DNA of 64,000 nt, taken from an uncultured Thermogutta sp. (GTDB lineage Bacteria; Planctomycetota; Planctomycetia; Pirellulales; Thermoguttaceae). This document shows, piece by piece, positions 18,825-28,530 of this stretch; position 1 is the stretch's first letter; each line of letters starts with the position of its first letter. The stretch spans positions 37,339 to 101,338 of the forward strand of contig CAKZMM010000108.1 of NCBI GenBank assembly GCA_937128505.1. Direction: 5' to 3'. A program made the translations under genes and the position numbers. Under the pieces are notes generated by a model, which saw only the letters and a program-made list of their open reading frames with translations, had not been told where the DNA came from and searched no databases.

Positions 18825-20225
18825 GTGGATCGAACTAGTTTGATTACGTTAGCGTATCTGGCAGCATCGGTGCTTTTCATTCTGGCCCTCAAAGGCCTTA
18901 CGCATCCAAGGACCGCCGTTCGAGGGAACTTGATCGGCGCCTTAGGAATGGCTTTGGCGATCCTTGCCACCTTGGCCCACGAAGATCTCGTGGGCAAAAC
19001 CTTGGGCTACTTGCTGGTTTTCATCGGATTTTTAATCGGTGGAATTGCGGGGGCGATTGCTGCGTTGAAAGTCCCGATGACCGCCATGCCCCAAATGGTG
19101 GCATTATTCAATGGGTTTGGAGGCGGGGCATCGGTGCTTGTGGCGGGGGTGGAGCTGGCCACCCATGTCCCGGCCCCGGTGGGGATTGATCCGGTCGTGT
19201 TGTCCGGCTTGCTTGCGGGCTTGATCGGTGCTGTCACTTTTTGGGGGAGCCTTTTGGCTTTTGCAAAGCTTGAGGAATACAAGGCCTTCCGAAAACCGTT
19301 TCAATACCCATACCAGCAACCCATTAATGCAGTTTTAGGGGCGATTGTCTTACTCTTTGTCGTGACGGGCGTGGCAAGCCACAACCCGCTGTGGATTTAT
19401 TGGCTTTTAGTGCTTGTTTCGAGCGTCCTCGGGGTACTTTTGGTCAACCCGATCGGAGGAGCGGACATGCCCGTTGTGATCGCGCTCCTGAATTCCTACA
19501 GTGGTTTGGCGGCATGTGCGACGGGCTTCGTCCTTCAGAATGCCGTTTTGATTATCGCCGGATCGTTGGTGGGAGCTTCCGGGTTTATCTTGACTTCAAT
19601 TATGTGCAAAGCGATGAACCGATCGCTCTGGCACGTGTTATTTGGGGTTCTGGGACCGACGGAAAGTACCCCCTCTGAAGACGAGGTTTACGGGGGCAAA
19701 GTCAAATCCGCTATGGCGGAAGAGTTGGCCCTCCTTTTCGACGGGGCCCGGCGTGTCGTGATCGTCCCCGGTTACGGGATGGCTGTCGCGCAGGCTCAAC
19801 ACGCGGTGCGAGACCTGATGAATCTGCTGGAATCCCGCGGCACCACCGTCGAATTTGCAATCCACCCGGTGGCCGGTCGCATGCCGGGACACATGAATGT
19901 CCTTTTGGCCGAAGCGGAAGTCCCCTACGAGAAGCTCAAAGAACTCGAAGAGATCAATCCCGTCATGGCGGAAACGGACGTCGCTATTGTCATCGGGGCC
20001 AACGACGTGGTCAATCCTTTGGCAAAGACTGACCCGAAGTCTCCCATCGCAGGGATGCCGATTGTGGAAGTAGATCGGGCTAAGACCGTGGTGGTCATTA
20101 AGCGGAGTTTGAGCCCGGGGTTTGCGGGCATTCCGAATCCGCTTTTTGGGGCACCCAATTGCCTCATGTATTTTGCCGACGGAAAACAAGCCGTCCTGAA
20201 TCTGGTAAACGCGATTCGTGAATAG
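18825..20225 (+). CDS. pntB: NAD(P) transhydrogenase subunit beta
   Basis: This 466-residue protein holds the rest of the membrane channel (about eight hydrophobic helices in residues 1-265) and the C-terminal NADP-binding dIII domain. The dIII signature RVVIVPGYGMAVAQAQHAV is near residue 310. Further dIII motifs HPVAGRMPGHMNVLLAEA, VIGANDVVNPLA and AGMPIVEVDRAKTVVVIKRS are intact, so a functional pump is expected. Translation starts at a GTG with AAGG about nine bases upstream. It completes the three-gene enzyme whose other genes lie upstream. The next gene starts 48 bp downstream, suggesting cotranscription. Confidence 0.96.
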   Translation: MDRTSLITLAYLAASVLFILALKGLTHPRTAVRGNLIGALGMALAILATLAHEDLVGKTLGYLLVFIGFLIGGIAGAIAALKVPMTAMPQMVALFNGFGGGASVLVAGVELATHVPAPVGIDPVVLSGLLAGLIGAVTFWGSLLAFAKLEEYKAFRKPFQYPYQQPINAVLGAIVLLFVVTGVASHNPLWIYWLLVLVSSVLGVLLVNPIGGADMPVVIALLNSYSGLAACATGFVLQNAVLIIAGSLVGASGFILTSIMCKAMNRSLWHVLFGVLGPTESTPSEDEVYGGKVKSAMAEELALLFDGARRVVIVPGYGMAVAQAQHAVRDLMNLLESRGTTVEFAIHPVAGRMPGHMNVLLAEAEVPYEKLKELEEINPVMAETDVAIVIGANDVVNPLAKTDPKSPIAGMPIVEVDRAKTVVVIKRSLSPGFAGIPNPLFGAPNCLMYFADGKQAVLNLVNAIRE

Positions 20226-20272
20226 GCGTGGTTTTCGTGCACAAATCGGCGAACGGGGTGGGGGACCGATTG

Positions 20273-21079
20273 ATGCTATTTCACACGCCCTATGAAATTT
20301 GGGATGCCCACACGCATCTCTCGGGAGTGCCGGGCAAAACCCCGGAGGAGCGGCTGGGCAATCTGCTGCGATATGCCGACCGGTTAGGAATATCGCGGCT
20401 TTGCGTTTTTATGGGCGTGCGATGGAGTTATGAGCCAACCCCAGAGGATTTCCGCCAGCAAAATGACGATGTTCTCCGGGCGATAGCAGCTTATCCTGAC
20501 CGAGCTTTTGGCTTCGTCTACCTCAACCCGAAACAGCTAGATGCAAGTTTGGAAGAGCTTCAGCGGTGTGTGGCCCAGGGGCCAATGGTCGGCATTAAAC
20601 TGTGGGTTGCTGAACATTGTAATGCGCCGAGTTTGGACCCAATTGTGCGTCGGGCCGTCAGTCTTAATGCAGTCATCCTGCAACACACCTATCTGAAAAA
20701 AACGGGGAATCTCCCCTTCGAATCGACCCCGATGGAGCTGGCGGAATTGGCTGCCCGACACCCAGACGCCACCTTCATTTGTGCTCATTCGGGCGGACAA
20801 TGGGAGTTGGGAATCCGGGCGATTCGGAAAACCCCGAATGTGTTGATTGATTTATGCGGGTTCGACCCCACTAATGGGGTAACGGAGATGGCCGTTCGTG
20901 AATTGGGGCCGGAACGCATCGTCTTCGGGAGCGATGCAGGGGGCCGAAGTTTCGCGTCTCAATTAGCGAAAGTGCTGGGCGCCCAAATATCCGAGGATGC
21001 AAAGCGCTTAATTCTGGCGGGAAATCTCAAACGAGTGCTTCAGCCCATCCTAAAAGCAAAGGGGATCGCCTGTGAGTGA
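20273..21079 (+). CDS. Amidohydrolase-family TIM-barrel hydrolase
   Basis: This 268-residue cytoplasmic protein is of the amidohydrolase-2 type. The metal-binding HxH is in WDAHTHLSG near residue 10. Later ligand motifs ICAHSGGQWELG (near 170) and the terminal aspartate in VFGSDAGG (near 220) are present, so it should be catalytically competent; the substrate is unknown. I start at the ATG at 20273, because GTGGGGGAC lies just upstream. A GTG 15 codons earlier abuts the pntB stop without a ribosome-binding site. Its last eight bases overlap the next gene, so the two are translationally coupled. Confidence 0.8.
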   Translation: MLFHTPYEIWDAHTHLSGVPGKTPEERLGNLLRYADRLGISRLCVFMGVRWSYEPTPEDFRQQNDDVLRAIAAYPDRAFGFVYLNPKQLDASLEELQRCVAQGPMVGIKLWVAEHCNAPSLDPIVRRAVSLNAVILQHTYLKKTGNLPFESTPMELAELAARHPDATFICAHSGGQWELGIRAIRKTPNVLIDLCGFDPTNGVTEMAVRELGPERIVFGSDAGGRSFASQLAKVLGAQISEDAKRLILAGNLKRVLQPILKAKGIACE

Positions 21080-21974
21080 GCTTTCGGCCCAGTTTAGCAA
21101 GCTTGCCCGCCGGCAATTCCTTGGTTCGATGGCTTTGACCGGCGTCGGCGCCGCGGTGGCATGCGAGGAGGCTTTCTGCGGGGCGGGAGTGGACCTTCCG
21201 CCGCTAGTCGATGTCAACGTGAACTTATTTCAATGGCCATATCGTCGCGTATCCGGGGATCAGACCCCAATTTTGGTAGAAACATTGAGACGGCATGGGG
21301 TGCGTCAAGCCTGGGTAGGTAGTTTCGAAGCATTGCTCCACCGGGACCTGGGGGCGGTCAACCGAAGACTTTTCGAGGAATGCCAACGGTTTCCCGGCGG
21401 CTTATTGGTCCCCTTTGGAACGGTCAATCCGAAATTGCCCGATTGGCAGGAGGAGCTCCGCCGTATCGAAGAACAATATCGGATGCCCGGTGTGCGTTTA
21501 TTTCCCGACCATCACTCTTACACATTGGACGACCCCGATTTTGTCGAATTGCTTCGCCTCGCGGCTTCGCGGAAGCTCATTGTTCAGATAGTACTCATGA
21601 GCGAAGATGAGCGAACGGTACATCCGATTGTTAATGTTCCGCAGATCGATCCGAAACCCCTCTTAGCCGTTGTCAGCAAGCTCCCCGAATTGAGATTAGT
21701 CCTGCTGAACCCATTCCGGGTTGCTTCGGTATCCCTCCTGGCGGAGTTGGCGTCGGCAGGAAACGTATACGTTGATATCGCTGGACTTGAGGGAGTGGGC
21801 GGATTGGAGAATCTTGTTAAGGTCTTTCCAGCCGGCAGGGTACTTTTCGGATCCTATTTCCCGGTCTTTTACTTCGAATCTGCCAAGCTCAAATTGATCG
21901 AATCCGTGCTTGGCGCTGAGATTTCGGCCGGTATTTGCGCCGGAAATGCCGATCGGCTTCTAGGAAAAAGTTAG
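21072..21974 (+). CDS. Tat-exported amidohydrolase-fold protein lacking metal ligands
   Basis: This 300-residue protein starts at a GTG overlapping the previous gene by eight bases. The N-terminus carries a twin-arginine signal (LARRQFLGSMALTGVGAAVA). The body matches the amidohydrolase-2 barrel of its neighbour, but the HxH metal site is replaced: DVNVNLFQW stands where DAHTHL is expected. The terminal SDAGG-type aspartate is replaced by FGSYFPVF, and the internal histidine motif by LLNPFRV. I infer a non-catalytic, exported paralogue, perhaps a binding or partner protein. The tandem overlap with an intact paralogue suggests a functional pair. Confidence 0.72.
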   Translation: MSELSAQFSKLARRQFLGSMALTGVGAAVACEEAFCGAGVDLPPLVDVNVNLFQWPYRRVSGDQTPILVETLRRHGVRQAWVGSFEALLHRDLGAVNRRLFEECQRFPGGLLVPFGTVNPKLPDWQEELRRIEEQYRMPGVRLFPDHHSYTLDDPDFVELLRLAASRKLIVQIVLMSEDERTVHPIVNVPQIDPKPLLAVVSKLPELRLVLLNPFRVASVSLLAELASAGNVYVDIAGLEGVGGLENLVKVFPAGRVLFGSYFPVFYFESAKLKLIESVLGAEISAGICAGNADRLLGKS

Positions 21975-22901
21975 CAGCGACATAATTTTTGTGTCAGAAT
22001 TCTCATGAACGTTATGCTTTCCACCCTTAGAGTTTCCACATACCGCCGTGGGGGTAGCCTCTCGATGCGGGGAACGTAAGGGCTGCTGTTACCTACGTGG
22101 CTCTACTGGATACGGTAGCCCTTCGATGCTGGGAAGCTTGCCGTCGCGTAGCCAACACGAAAGCCAAACCACGGGGTAGCACTTCGATACGGGCAAGCTA
22201 ATGCCGGCTACCGGCGATCGAAGCGGGTACGCCCCTTTGTGGCGGTTTTGCCGGCTGGTTCCGCCGCTTGCGGCGTCTTACCCGATCGTGGAATTCCCAC
22301 CTAATTAGGCAGACTTCCTACGAATTACCGGATACGCCTTGTTGACTCCACTACCCTAAACTCGCCGAAAATGCCTGTTATCCAACCTCCCAGTTTTCCC
22401 ACTTTTCCAAAGCAGTACCCAATCGTTAGAATCGCACCCTAAACTTGGGCGTGCAAAAAGTTTCTCCGGGTTTAGGATTTACCCGAACAAGGCGCCATTA
22501 TGGTCAAAAAAAGAGAGACCTAAGAAGCTTAATAAAGGGAACGCCTTAGCCAAATTACCGGGTAATGGGGCTTAACTAAGGCTTGAATACCGATCTTCGG
22601 TCACCTTACTGGGCCTGTTTTAGCCGCGATCGGCTCACCCTCGAAAGACGGCCGCAAGATGGGTTTAGTTCTTGGAAAAAAGCCCCTTATTTTCGGCGAA
22701 AAGAACCGACAAAACTTTCCCATCCCATCCGGTAAATCAGCATTAACGGTCGAGGAGAGTTCCACCACAATTTTCAATTGAGCCCGTTCACCCGTCGGGC
22801 TTGAGACACCGTTCCGTTGTCGGGAAGTGGGATTTTCAATCAGTACAACTAGAGGTGTGTCGACAAACAGGTATTGACCGTGACAGGTTCGGGGACCCCT
22901 C
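21975..22901. other. Intergenic with CRISPR-like repeats
   Basis: 927 bp without a credible gene. The first 230 bp hold a three-unit 61-bp periodic repeat, described separately. The rest shows nothing I can name. Confidence 0.45.
22046..22201. CRISPR. Degenerate CRISPR-like series, 3 units
   Basis: Three copies with GGTAGC at 22053, 22114 and 22175 (both steps 61 bp). A typical copy reads GGGGTAGCACTTCGATACGG followed by GCAAGCT; others have GATGCGGGGAACGT and GATGCTGGGAAGCT. In reverse complement they start TTCCC(C)GC and end GCTACC. The intervals differ in sequence. I see no fourth copy at the expected places. Confidence 0.5.
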
Positions 22902-24122
22902 GTGCGAGTTGCCTACTTTGACTGTCATTCAGGAATAAGCGGGGATATGGTGCTGGGAGCCCTGCTGGACCTCGGCTTGAAGGAAGAAGGGCTTCAGCGC
23001 GCAATTGACTCCCTAGGACTCGATCATTGCCGGTTGGAAGTTCGCGAGGTTAGACGCCGCGGATTCCGTGCCAAACACGTGGTAGTGCATACCCCGGCGG
23101 AAAAACATCATCGTCATCTCCGCGATATTTTGGGCATGATCGATGGCAGCGCTTTAACGGCCTCCCAAAAGGAGCTCGCCACACGCATTTTTGAGCGATT
23201 GGCGGAAGCGGAGGCTCGCGTGCACGGCATTTCCCGCGAAAAAGTGCACTTTCATGAGGTGGGGGCCGCAGATTCCATCATTGATATCGTAGGTGCGGCT
23301 TTGGGCTGGGATACCCTAGGAATAGCACATGCTTATGCCAGCCCCGTGCCGGTCGGAGGTGGCACCATCCGGATTTCCCACGGCGAAGTCTCCGTGCCGG
23401 CGCCGGCTACGGCGGAACTACTTCGGGGCGTGCCGATTGCCCCCTCCAGCATCCAAGCCGAGTTGACCACGCCGACCGGAGCAGCCATTCTGACGAGTTT
23501 GGTTTCAAGCTTCGGCCCGATTCCGGGGATCGTCCTTGAGGAAATCGGTTGTGGAGCTGGCAGTCGCGATTTCAAAGAGCAACCGAATATCTTGCGCATT
23601 CTCGTGGGGGAAATGCCTGAGCAGCATGCTCGCTGCGCCGAGGAGAAAGACATTTGGGTGGTGGAAACAAATCTCGACGATTGTCCCGGGGAATGGATCG
23701 GCCACTGCTTTAACCGCTTATTGGACTTCGGGGTTCTAGACGTTTACGCTACCTCCATTCAAATGAAGAAAAATCGCCCTGGGGTGAAGCTCACGGTTCT
23801 GTGCTCGCAAACCCAGATAGCGGGCGTTGAGTCGATCCTATTGACCGAAACAACAAGCCTCGGCGTGCGTCGCTGGCCTGCGGCAAGGAGAACCTTAGCC
23901 CGGTCGATTTGCGAGGTGAACACCCCCTGGGGCCCGGTGGCTGGAAAGATCGCAAAGCTTCCAGACGGTTCCCCCCGATTTTCGCCGGAATACGAGAGCT
24001 GCCGGAAGATCGCCGCCGAGCAGCAACTGCCCCTCTGGCTCGTTTACGAAACGGCGCAAAAAGCATTCGATCCCAATGCCGCGGGCCAATTGTTAGACTC
24101 GGAGAACAAATCACCACGGTAA
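22902..24122 (+). CDS. larC: Nickel-pincer cofactor nickel insertion protein
   Basis: LarC inserts nickel into the pyridinium-bisthiocarboxylate pincer cofactor of lactate racemase-type enzymes. The 406-residue protein starts MRVAYFDCHSGISGDM, the family signature. It has the HFHEVGAADSIIDIVGAA block near residue 125 and an acidic cysteine motif WVVETNLDDCPGEW near 250, which opens the C-terminal half. In Lactobacillus larC is read through a programmed frameshift; here both halves are in one frame. It starts at a GTG with GGGGA upstream. No larA, larB or larE lies in the window. A nikR gene 3.8 kb downstream suggests nickel use in this organism. Confidence 0.9.
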   Translation: MRVAYFDCHSGISGDMVLGALLDLGLKEEGLQRAIDSLGLDHCRLEVREVRRRGFRAKHVVVHTPAEKHHRHLRDILGMIDGSALTASQKELATRIFERLAEAEARVHGISREKVHFHEVGAADSIIDIVGAALGWDTLGIAHAYASPVPVGGGTIRISHGEVSVPAPATAELLRGVPIAPSSIQAELTTPTGAAILTSLVSSFGPIPGIVLEEIGCGAGSRDFKEQPNILRILVGEMPEQHARCAEEKDIWVVETNLDDCPGEWIGHCFNRLLDFGVLDVYATSIQMKKNRPGVKLTVLCSQTQIAGVESILLTETTSLGVRRWPAARRTLARSICEVNTPWGPVAGKIAKLPDGSPRFSPEYESCRKIAAEQQLPLWLVYETAQKAFDPNAAGQLLDSENKSPR

Positions 24123-24463
24123 ACGCGATTTGATTCGGGTAACCATTCAGTGAGCGGCTCGCGATGCCACCCACCGAGCGAACGGCGATTTGGTTTTCGA
24201 TAATGGGGAAATAGTTATCCGTGATCCTTAAAAAACTGGCCCACCGGGTACGATGAATGCACGCTACCGTGGGAAAATGCGGCCTGAGCCTAGAGGCTAT
24301 GTCGCCAAATCCCAGAGAGTAGCGATCTTCGCGAATTATCGCGAAAATTTTTCAGAGCGGTCGTGAGGTCATAGCGAGACCAAACTTTTCACGCCGTAGC
24401 ACGAGGCGAAAGATCGAAGGCGTTTCCCGAAAACGCAACGTCAACAAAAACTCGGGGACAATC
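24123..24463. other. Intergenic, nothing seen
   Basis: 341 bp with no gene, RNA or clear repeat that I can support. Confidence 0.4.
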
Positions 24464-25375
24464 TTGGCCATGGATAGGCTGAACCAATCCGGCAATGCCG
24501 GGTATGTATTTCTGATTTTCGTCGTGCTTTGCATCGCTTTCGTCCTCTGGAATACCCAACGAGTGTGGTCGCAGAGCCAAGGACGAAAGCGGGAATCGTT
24601 TTCCGAGGAACCCCCTGAGCCTCGGATCTTGGCCGAGCGGCTTGAAACCCTTCTAAACCGATGCGAAGTGAAATTGCACGAGACGGCACGGGACTTAAGT
24701 GCCCAACTCGACACCAAGTTGGCACTCCTCACCGAACTCATTTATCAAGCGAATTTAGCAGCTAAACGCTTGGAAGCGGCGATTCACGGGCCGTCGCAGC
24801 CAAATCCTGCGGGCTCGTTGGATCCTTCAGACTCACCTGATGGAGTTAATTCCCGGGATAAGCCCCCGGAATTGGAATCGCCTGCGACTCCACACCAAAA
24901 AGCGTCCGCCGCGGTTGTGGCCCATAACTCCTTAAGCCCGAAGGTGGGGATTGACCCCGATACGGATGGGCTTGAACCGGTAAGATCATCGATCTCTTTC
25001 AGCGACCACGGCCAACCGCCCCCAACGGCAGGCCCCAATCACCACCCCAGCGATTACCCGACGCAAGCGGCGGGGCTGAAATCCCCGAGCAACTGCAACC
25101 ACGAAGCGAACAGGCTCGCTGACTTGAGCTGCCCTTCGTCTGATCCGGTTGACACGGTGGCGGGCACGGGGTCGAAGCATCGGTTTGCTCCCGGCAGCAT
25201 TCCGGCAAGCAGCGATGCCACGCCGCGCCGGTGCGAAGGCGGTGCCTCCGCGGATTTGATCTATCTTTTGGCGGATTATGGCTTTGACGCAAGCGAAATT
25301 GCCGTGCGCACCGGGATGCCGGTTGGTGAGGTCGAATTGATTCTGAATTTGCGGCCTTTGCGGGCACAGAGGTAG
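24464..25375 (+). CDS. Membrane-anchored protein with C-terminal HTH-like motif
   Basis: This 303-residue protein has one N-terminal transmembrane helix (GYVFLIFVVLCIAFVLW). A charged, coiled-coil-like stretch follows (residues about 50-110, RLETLLNRCEVKLHETA and on). Then comes about 150 residues of Pro/Ser/Asp-rich disorder. The conserved tail LLADYGFDASEIAVRTGM continues to GEVELILNLR. That tail resembles the short helix-turn-helix found at the end of DUF2802-type proteins; function unknown. The start may be this TTG (GGGGA five bases upstream) or the ATG at 24470. Confidence 0.6.
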   Translation: MAMDRLNQSGNAGYVFLIFVVLCIAFVLWNTQRVWSQSQGRKRESFSEEPPEPRILAERLETLLNRCEVKLHETARDLSAQLDTKLALLTELIYQANLAAKRLEAAIHGPSQPNPAGSLDPSDSPDGVNSRDKPPELESPATPHQKASAAVVAHNSLSPKVGIDPDTDGLEPVRSSISFSDHGQPPPTAGPNHHPSDYPTQAAGLKSPSNCNHEANRLADLSCPSSDPVDTVAGTGSKHRFAPGSIPASSDATPRRCEGGASADLIYLLADYGFDASEIAVRTGMPVGEVELILNLRPLRAQR

Positions 25376-25395
25376 CGTCCTTCTTACTCTTGGTT

Positions 25396-25443
25396 TGAGT
25401 TTTCTTAAGCCCGGGTCATGGCGTGAGTTTTCTTGAGCCCGGG
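25396..25443. repeat. 28-bp tandem duplication
   Basis: TGAGTTTTCTT(A/G)AGCCCGGG occurs at 25396 and 25424, just after the stop codon of the upstream gene. Confidence 0.75.
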
Positions 25444-26048
25444 GAGCCGTCGCCAATGCAAATGAGGATGGCCTACCCGGCTCTCGCCCGGTGTCTCCAT
25501 ACGAGCCGTTACCAAGCCGCAGCGGTGCCGTGAGGGTGGCAAAGAGAGGCGTCAGAAGTTCGGATCGTTCTTTCGCCCGCTTGCTAACCCCCAATTTCGG
25601 CGCTTCCATCTGGGCGGCCTTGTCAGAGTAGGGGAGAGAAAACCAGGGGGAGTCAAGGCCCGGGCTTCCTCGCCCCCATCACTGTTTGTCAAACACCACA
25701 ACAGGGAAATCTGTTGCCTTTGAGTGATCATAGGCAAAATCAGGGCGGCCCATCCCCTAATACCAAGACTTTTCGCGCTGCTTGAACAAATCGCCCAAAA
25801 TTGCTATTTGCCGTGCTCCAAGGATCGATTACTGTGAGCCCTGCGCTAAAGGTAGCACCCGCAGGAGGAACTCGCATATGTCGCCCCCCAGGGAGTGAGG
25901 CTTCCGCGGAAGATGGCACCGGGGGGACGGCACGGGCAAGCCCTCTTCGATCAGTCCAAATAGAACAGAAGTCGCAAGGAAGAGAAGTCGCACAACGGAG
26001 CGTAAATTGGGTGCCACCTGAGAAAGATTGGCCAATCTGAGGCCTAAC

Positions 26049-26147
26049 TTTTTATTGATGATAACAATTTTTATTGATGACAATAAATTTCTTGATGAAA
26101 ATTTTTTATTGATGACAACAAATATTTTTTATTGATGACAACAGATA
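26049..26147. repeat. AT-rich tandem repeat, five copies
   Basis: Five imperfect copies of TTTTTATTGATGACAACAA have TTGATGA at 26055, 26074, 26092, 26109 and 26132. The steps vary between 17 and 23 bp. Confidence 0.8.
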
Positions 26148-26332
26148 AAAACTATAAGCAAAAGTGATTATTTATATCGGCAAGATTAACATTGAGATTA
26201 TCTAGGGCGAAAGAAAGGTTTATTTAGGCTTCCTGAGGCTTGACTAAAAAGCGAACCGTTTTTTGCCCACGGTATTGAAGGCGAAGGACGGGGTTTTCCA
26301 AACCTCTCCAGGGAAGGAGGTGCTCGCAGAGC

Positions 26333-27604
26333 ATGGAGGCTCCTGGGTTTAACCGGTCTGTTGCCCTATTTGGGACGCCGCGATTTTTTGTTGCCAGGCG
26401 CCCGATTTATCGGCTGCTCCATCAGTCCACGTGGCTTTTCTGGTGGGTTGGGCTCATCGTATTCGGAAATGTTGCCCTATCGGTTGGGGCGGCATCAGCA
26501 GCTCGGTTTTCCACCGCCAATTTCACCGTGGAGACCCGGGACCCCACCCTGGCCCGCCAGTTCGCAGAAACAGCCGAGGAGTGCCGCCACCGTTTGGCCC
26601 TCGAATGGTTAGGCCGAACGCTTCCAGACTGGGCCCAGCCGTGTCTTATCACGGCTCATGTCGGAGAACGTTTGGGCCCGGGGGGAGCAACAACGTTTAT
26701 TTTCGACCGGGGGGAGGTGTTCGGTTGGCGAATGACCGTTCAAGGCTCTGCCCGGCGAATCATGGATTCGGTCCTCCCGCACGAAATCACCCACATGATC
26801 CTGGCGACCCATTTTCGTCGACCATTGCCGCGTTGGGCCGATGAAGGCGCCGCCACCAGTGTGGAGCATCCTGAGGAAAGAGCAAAATATCACCGGATGT
26901 TCCTCGATTTTTCCCGATCCGGAAGGACGATCCCCTTTCGCACCATGTTCGAACTGCGGGATTACCCCCAAGATATGTTGCCCCTTTATGCACAGGGCTT
27001 CGCTCTGGCGGATTTCCTTATCGAACAAGGAGGCAGGAGAAAATTCGTAACCTTTCTTGAAGATGCTCTAGATACCGGCCGGTGGGACCAAACTACCGCG
27101 AAGCACTACGGGTATGCGTCCCTGGGAGATCTCCAGCGTCAATGGTTGGCTTGGGTGCAGAGAGGATTCCCGCGACTTCAACCCAGTTTACCCGAAGGGC
27201 CTCAAGGTTTTTCACCCGTTCTCCTTACAGGTGGCAAACGTCCGAGACCTGCGCCCAATTTGATTTATCACATCCCCGAGCCGGGTCCGGCCGCAGTGCC
27301 GACTGTCGTCCCGGAAAGGGACAGCCGGGTGATAGCTGCCGCCCCCCTCGTGCCGGTGGATCCCTCAGAGGCTCCTTTTACGAGTGATAATCCTGCGGCA
27401 AGATCCCTAGTGGTTTTACCCGGTCCTGCCGATAGGCCGCCCCTTTTCGCCTCGGTGCCTCCCTCCACAATAGGTCAGGCTGAAGATCATCCCCCAGCAC
27501 TCACCCCGGAGCTACCCGGACAATCATCCGCTGGGCTAGCTACGCCAATCCAGCTTGGCTATCCGCTCCCAAGGGCCAGGCCTCAGCAAATGATTCTACG
27601 GTAA
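26333..27604 (+). CDS. Peptidase-MA-like zinc metalloprotease, membrane-anchored
   Basis: This 423-residue protein has a signal-anchor (STWLFWWVGLIVFGNVALSV, residues about 32-51). A gluzincin-type protease domain follows. The zinc site HEITH is near residue 150, and the downstream Glu ligand is in PRWADEGAA near 170. This spacing and the surrounding DSVLPHEITHMIL match the peptidase MA family. After residue 300 the chain is proline-rich and probably disordered. The active site faces the periplasm or outside. It has a strong upstream GGAGG, 12 bases from the ATG. The substrate is unknown. Confidence 0.75.
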   Translation: MEAPGFNRSVALFGTPRFFVARRPIYRLLHQSTWLFWWVGLIVFGNVALSVGAASAARFSTANFTVETRDPTLARQFAETAEECRHRLALEWLGRTLPDWAQPCLITAHVGERLGPGGATTFIFDRGEVFGWRMTVQGSARRIMDSVLPHEITHMILATHFRRPLPRWADEGAATSVEHPEERAKYHRMFLDFSRSGRTIPFRTMFELRDYPQDMLPLYAQGFALADFLIEQGGRRKFVTFLEDALDTGRWDQTTAKHYGYASLGDLQRQWLAWVQRGFPRLQPSLPEGPQGFSPVLLTGGKRPRPAPNLIYHIPEPGPAAVPTVVPERDSRVIAAAPLVPVDPSEAPFTSDNPAARSLVVLPGPADRPPLFASVPPSTIGQAEDHPPALTPELPGQSSAGLATPIQLGYPLPRARPQQMILR

Positions 27605-27873
27605 AAGCCGGGAAGCGCAGGCTATCGGGAAATGGCCCTATCAATCTCTGCACAGCCTGCGAAAACTCTAGGCAAGCGACATAACCCGCGAGATAACTAC
27701 CCCTAAGGAGTCCTGGCCGACCGGCCGCGCATACCTCGAAAGACCCCAAAGGCCTTAGATTGAAAAAGGCGCGAAGCCCTCAGAAGGCCTCAGATATCAG
27801 ATAATCGACAAGGGGTTCGCCCCTAGATTTCCAGGTGGTTAAATCCACAAGTGCTACGTGGTCCCAGTCGGCG

Positions 27874-28344
27874 TTATGATCCTGGATTATGCTTTGTTAA
27901 GCGCGTTTTTCCGCCGGCAATGGGAATGACTTCCCCCTCCTCGGTCCCCGCGATGACCAAATCCCCCTTGTAAACCCCTTTCATTCCACGAAGTTGAGCC
28001 GCGATATTCCCTAGGCGTTCCGCCGCTCCCCGAAGCACGAGTATTTCCAGGCACAAATCGTGCGAAAGGTGAACGTGCAAGACGCATACTATTAGATCGG
28101 TATGGCTATGCTGTAGTTCGAGGAGCCGATCGCGGATTTGGGCCCGATGATGGTCATAAACCAAGGTCAAGGTTCCTACAACTCGACCGCTCCCTACTTC
28201 CCAAGTGGATCGGGTCAACATCTCGCGGATCGCTTGACGAACCGCTTCGCTGCGTGTGGCGAATTGGTACTGCTGGCAATAGCGATCGAATTGTTCCAAG
28301 AGCTCCGCCTCGATGGAAACCGAAAAACGAACGATTTCACTCAC
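27874..28344 (-). CDS. nikR: Nickel-responsive transcriptional regulator
   Basis: The 156-residue protein has an N-terminal ribbon-helix-helix (RFSVSIEAELLEQFDRYC to AIREML). The C-terminal ACT-like domain has the full set of high-affinity nickel ligands: the His of LQH, then HVH, then the Cys of SHDLCLE. Counting from that first His as 76, these fall at 76, 87, 89 and 95, exactly as in E. coli NikR. It should repress nickel uptake genes when nickel is plentiful. It starts at a GTG with GGAGG seven bases upstream. No nik transport operon is in the window, but larC is 3.8 kb away. Confidence 0.92.
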   Translation of the reverse strand: MSEIVRFSVSIEAELLEQFDRYCQQYQFATRSEAVRQAIREMLTRSTWEVGSGRVVGTLTLVYDHHRAQIRDRLLELQHSHTDLIVCVLHVHLSHDLCLEILVLRGAAERLGNIAAQLRGMKGVYKGDLVIAGTEEGEVIPIAGGKTRLTKHNPGS

Positions 28345-28530
28345 GGAAAACCTCCGGGATCCCGTTCTCCGACCCTACTCTGCGCGAAAGCAGGGAGCCT
28401 TACCGCATGAACACCAAGTGGCCCGCGCCGCACGCATACCGCGCCCCCCGTATTGGCGGGCGGCAAGGATACGCATCGAATCGGTGCGGAGCGGGCAGAC
28501 TACCTGCACGAGTTGTTCGAGCGCCGGCGG

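Larger units (their letters stand above)
25376..26332. other. Intergenic with two repeat clusters
   Basis: 957 bp without a credible gene. It contains a 28-bp duplication (25396) and an AT-rich five-copy repeat (26049), described separately. A strong AGGAGGTG lies shortly before the next start. Confidence 0.45.
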
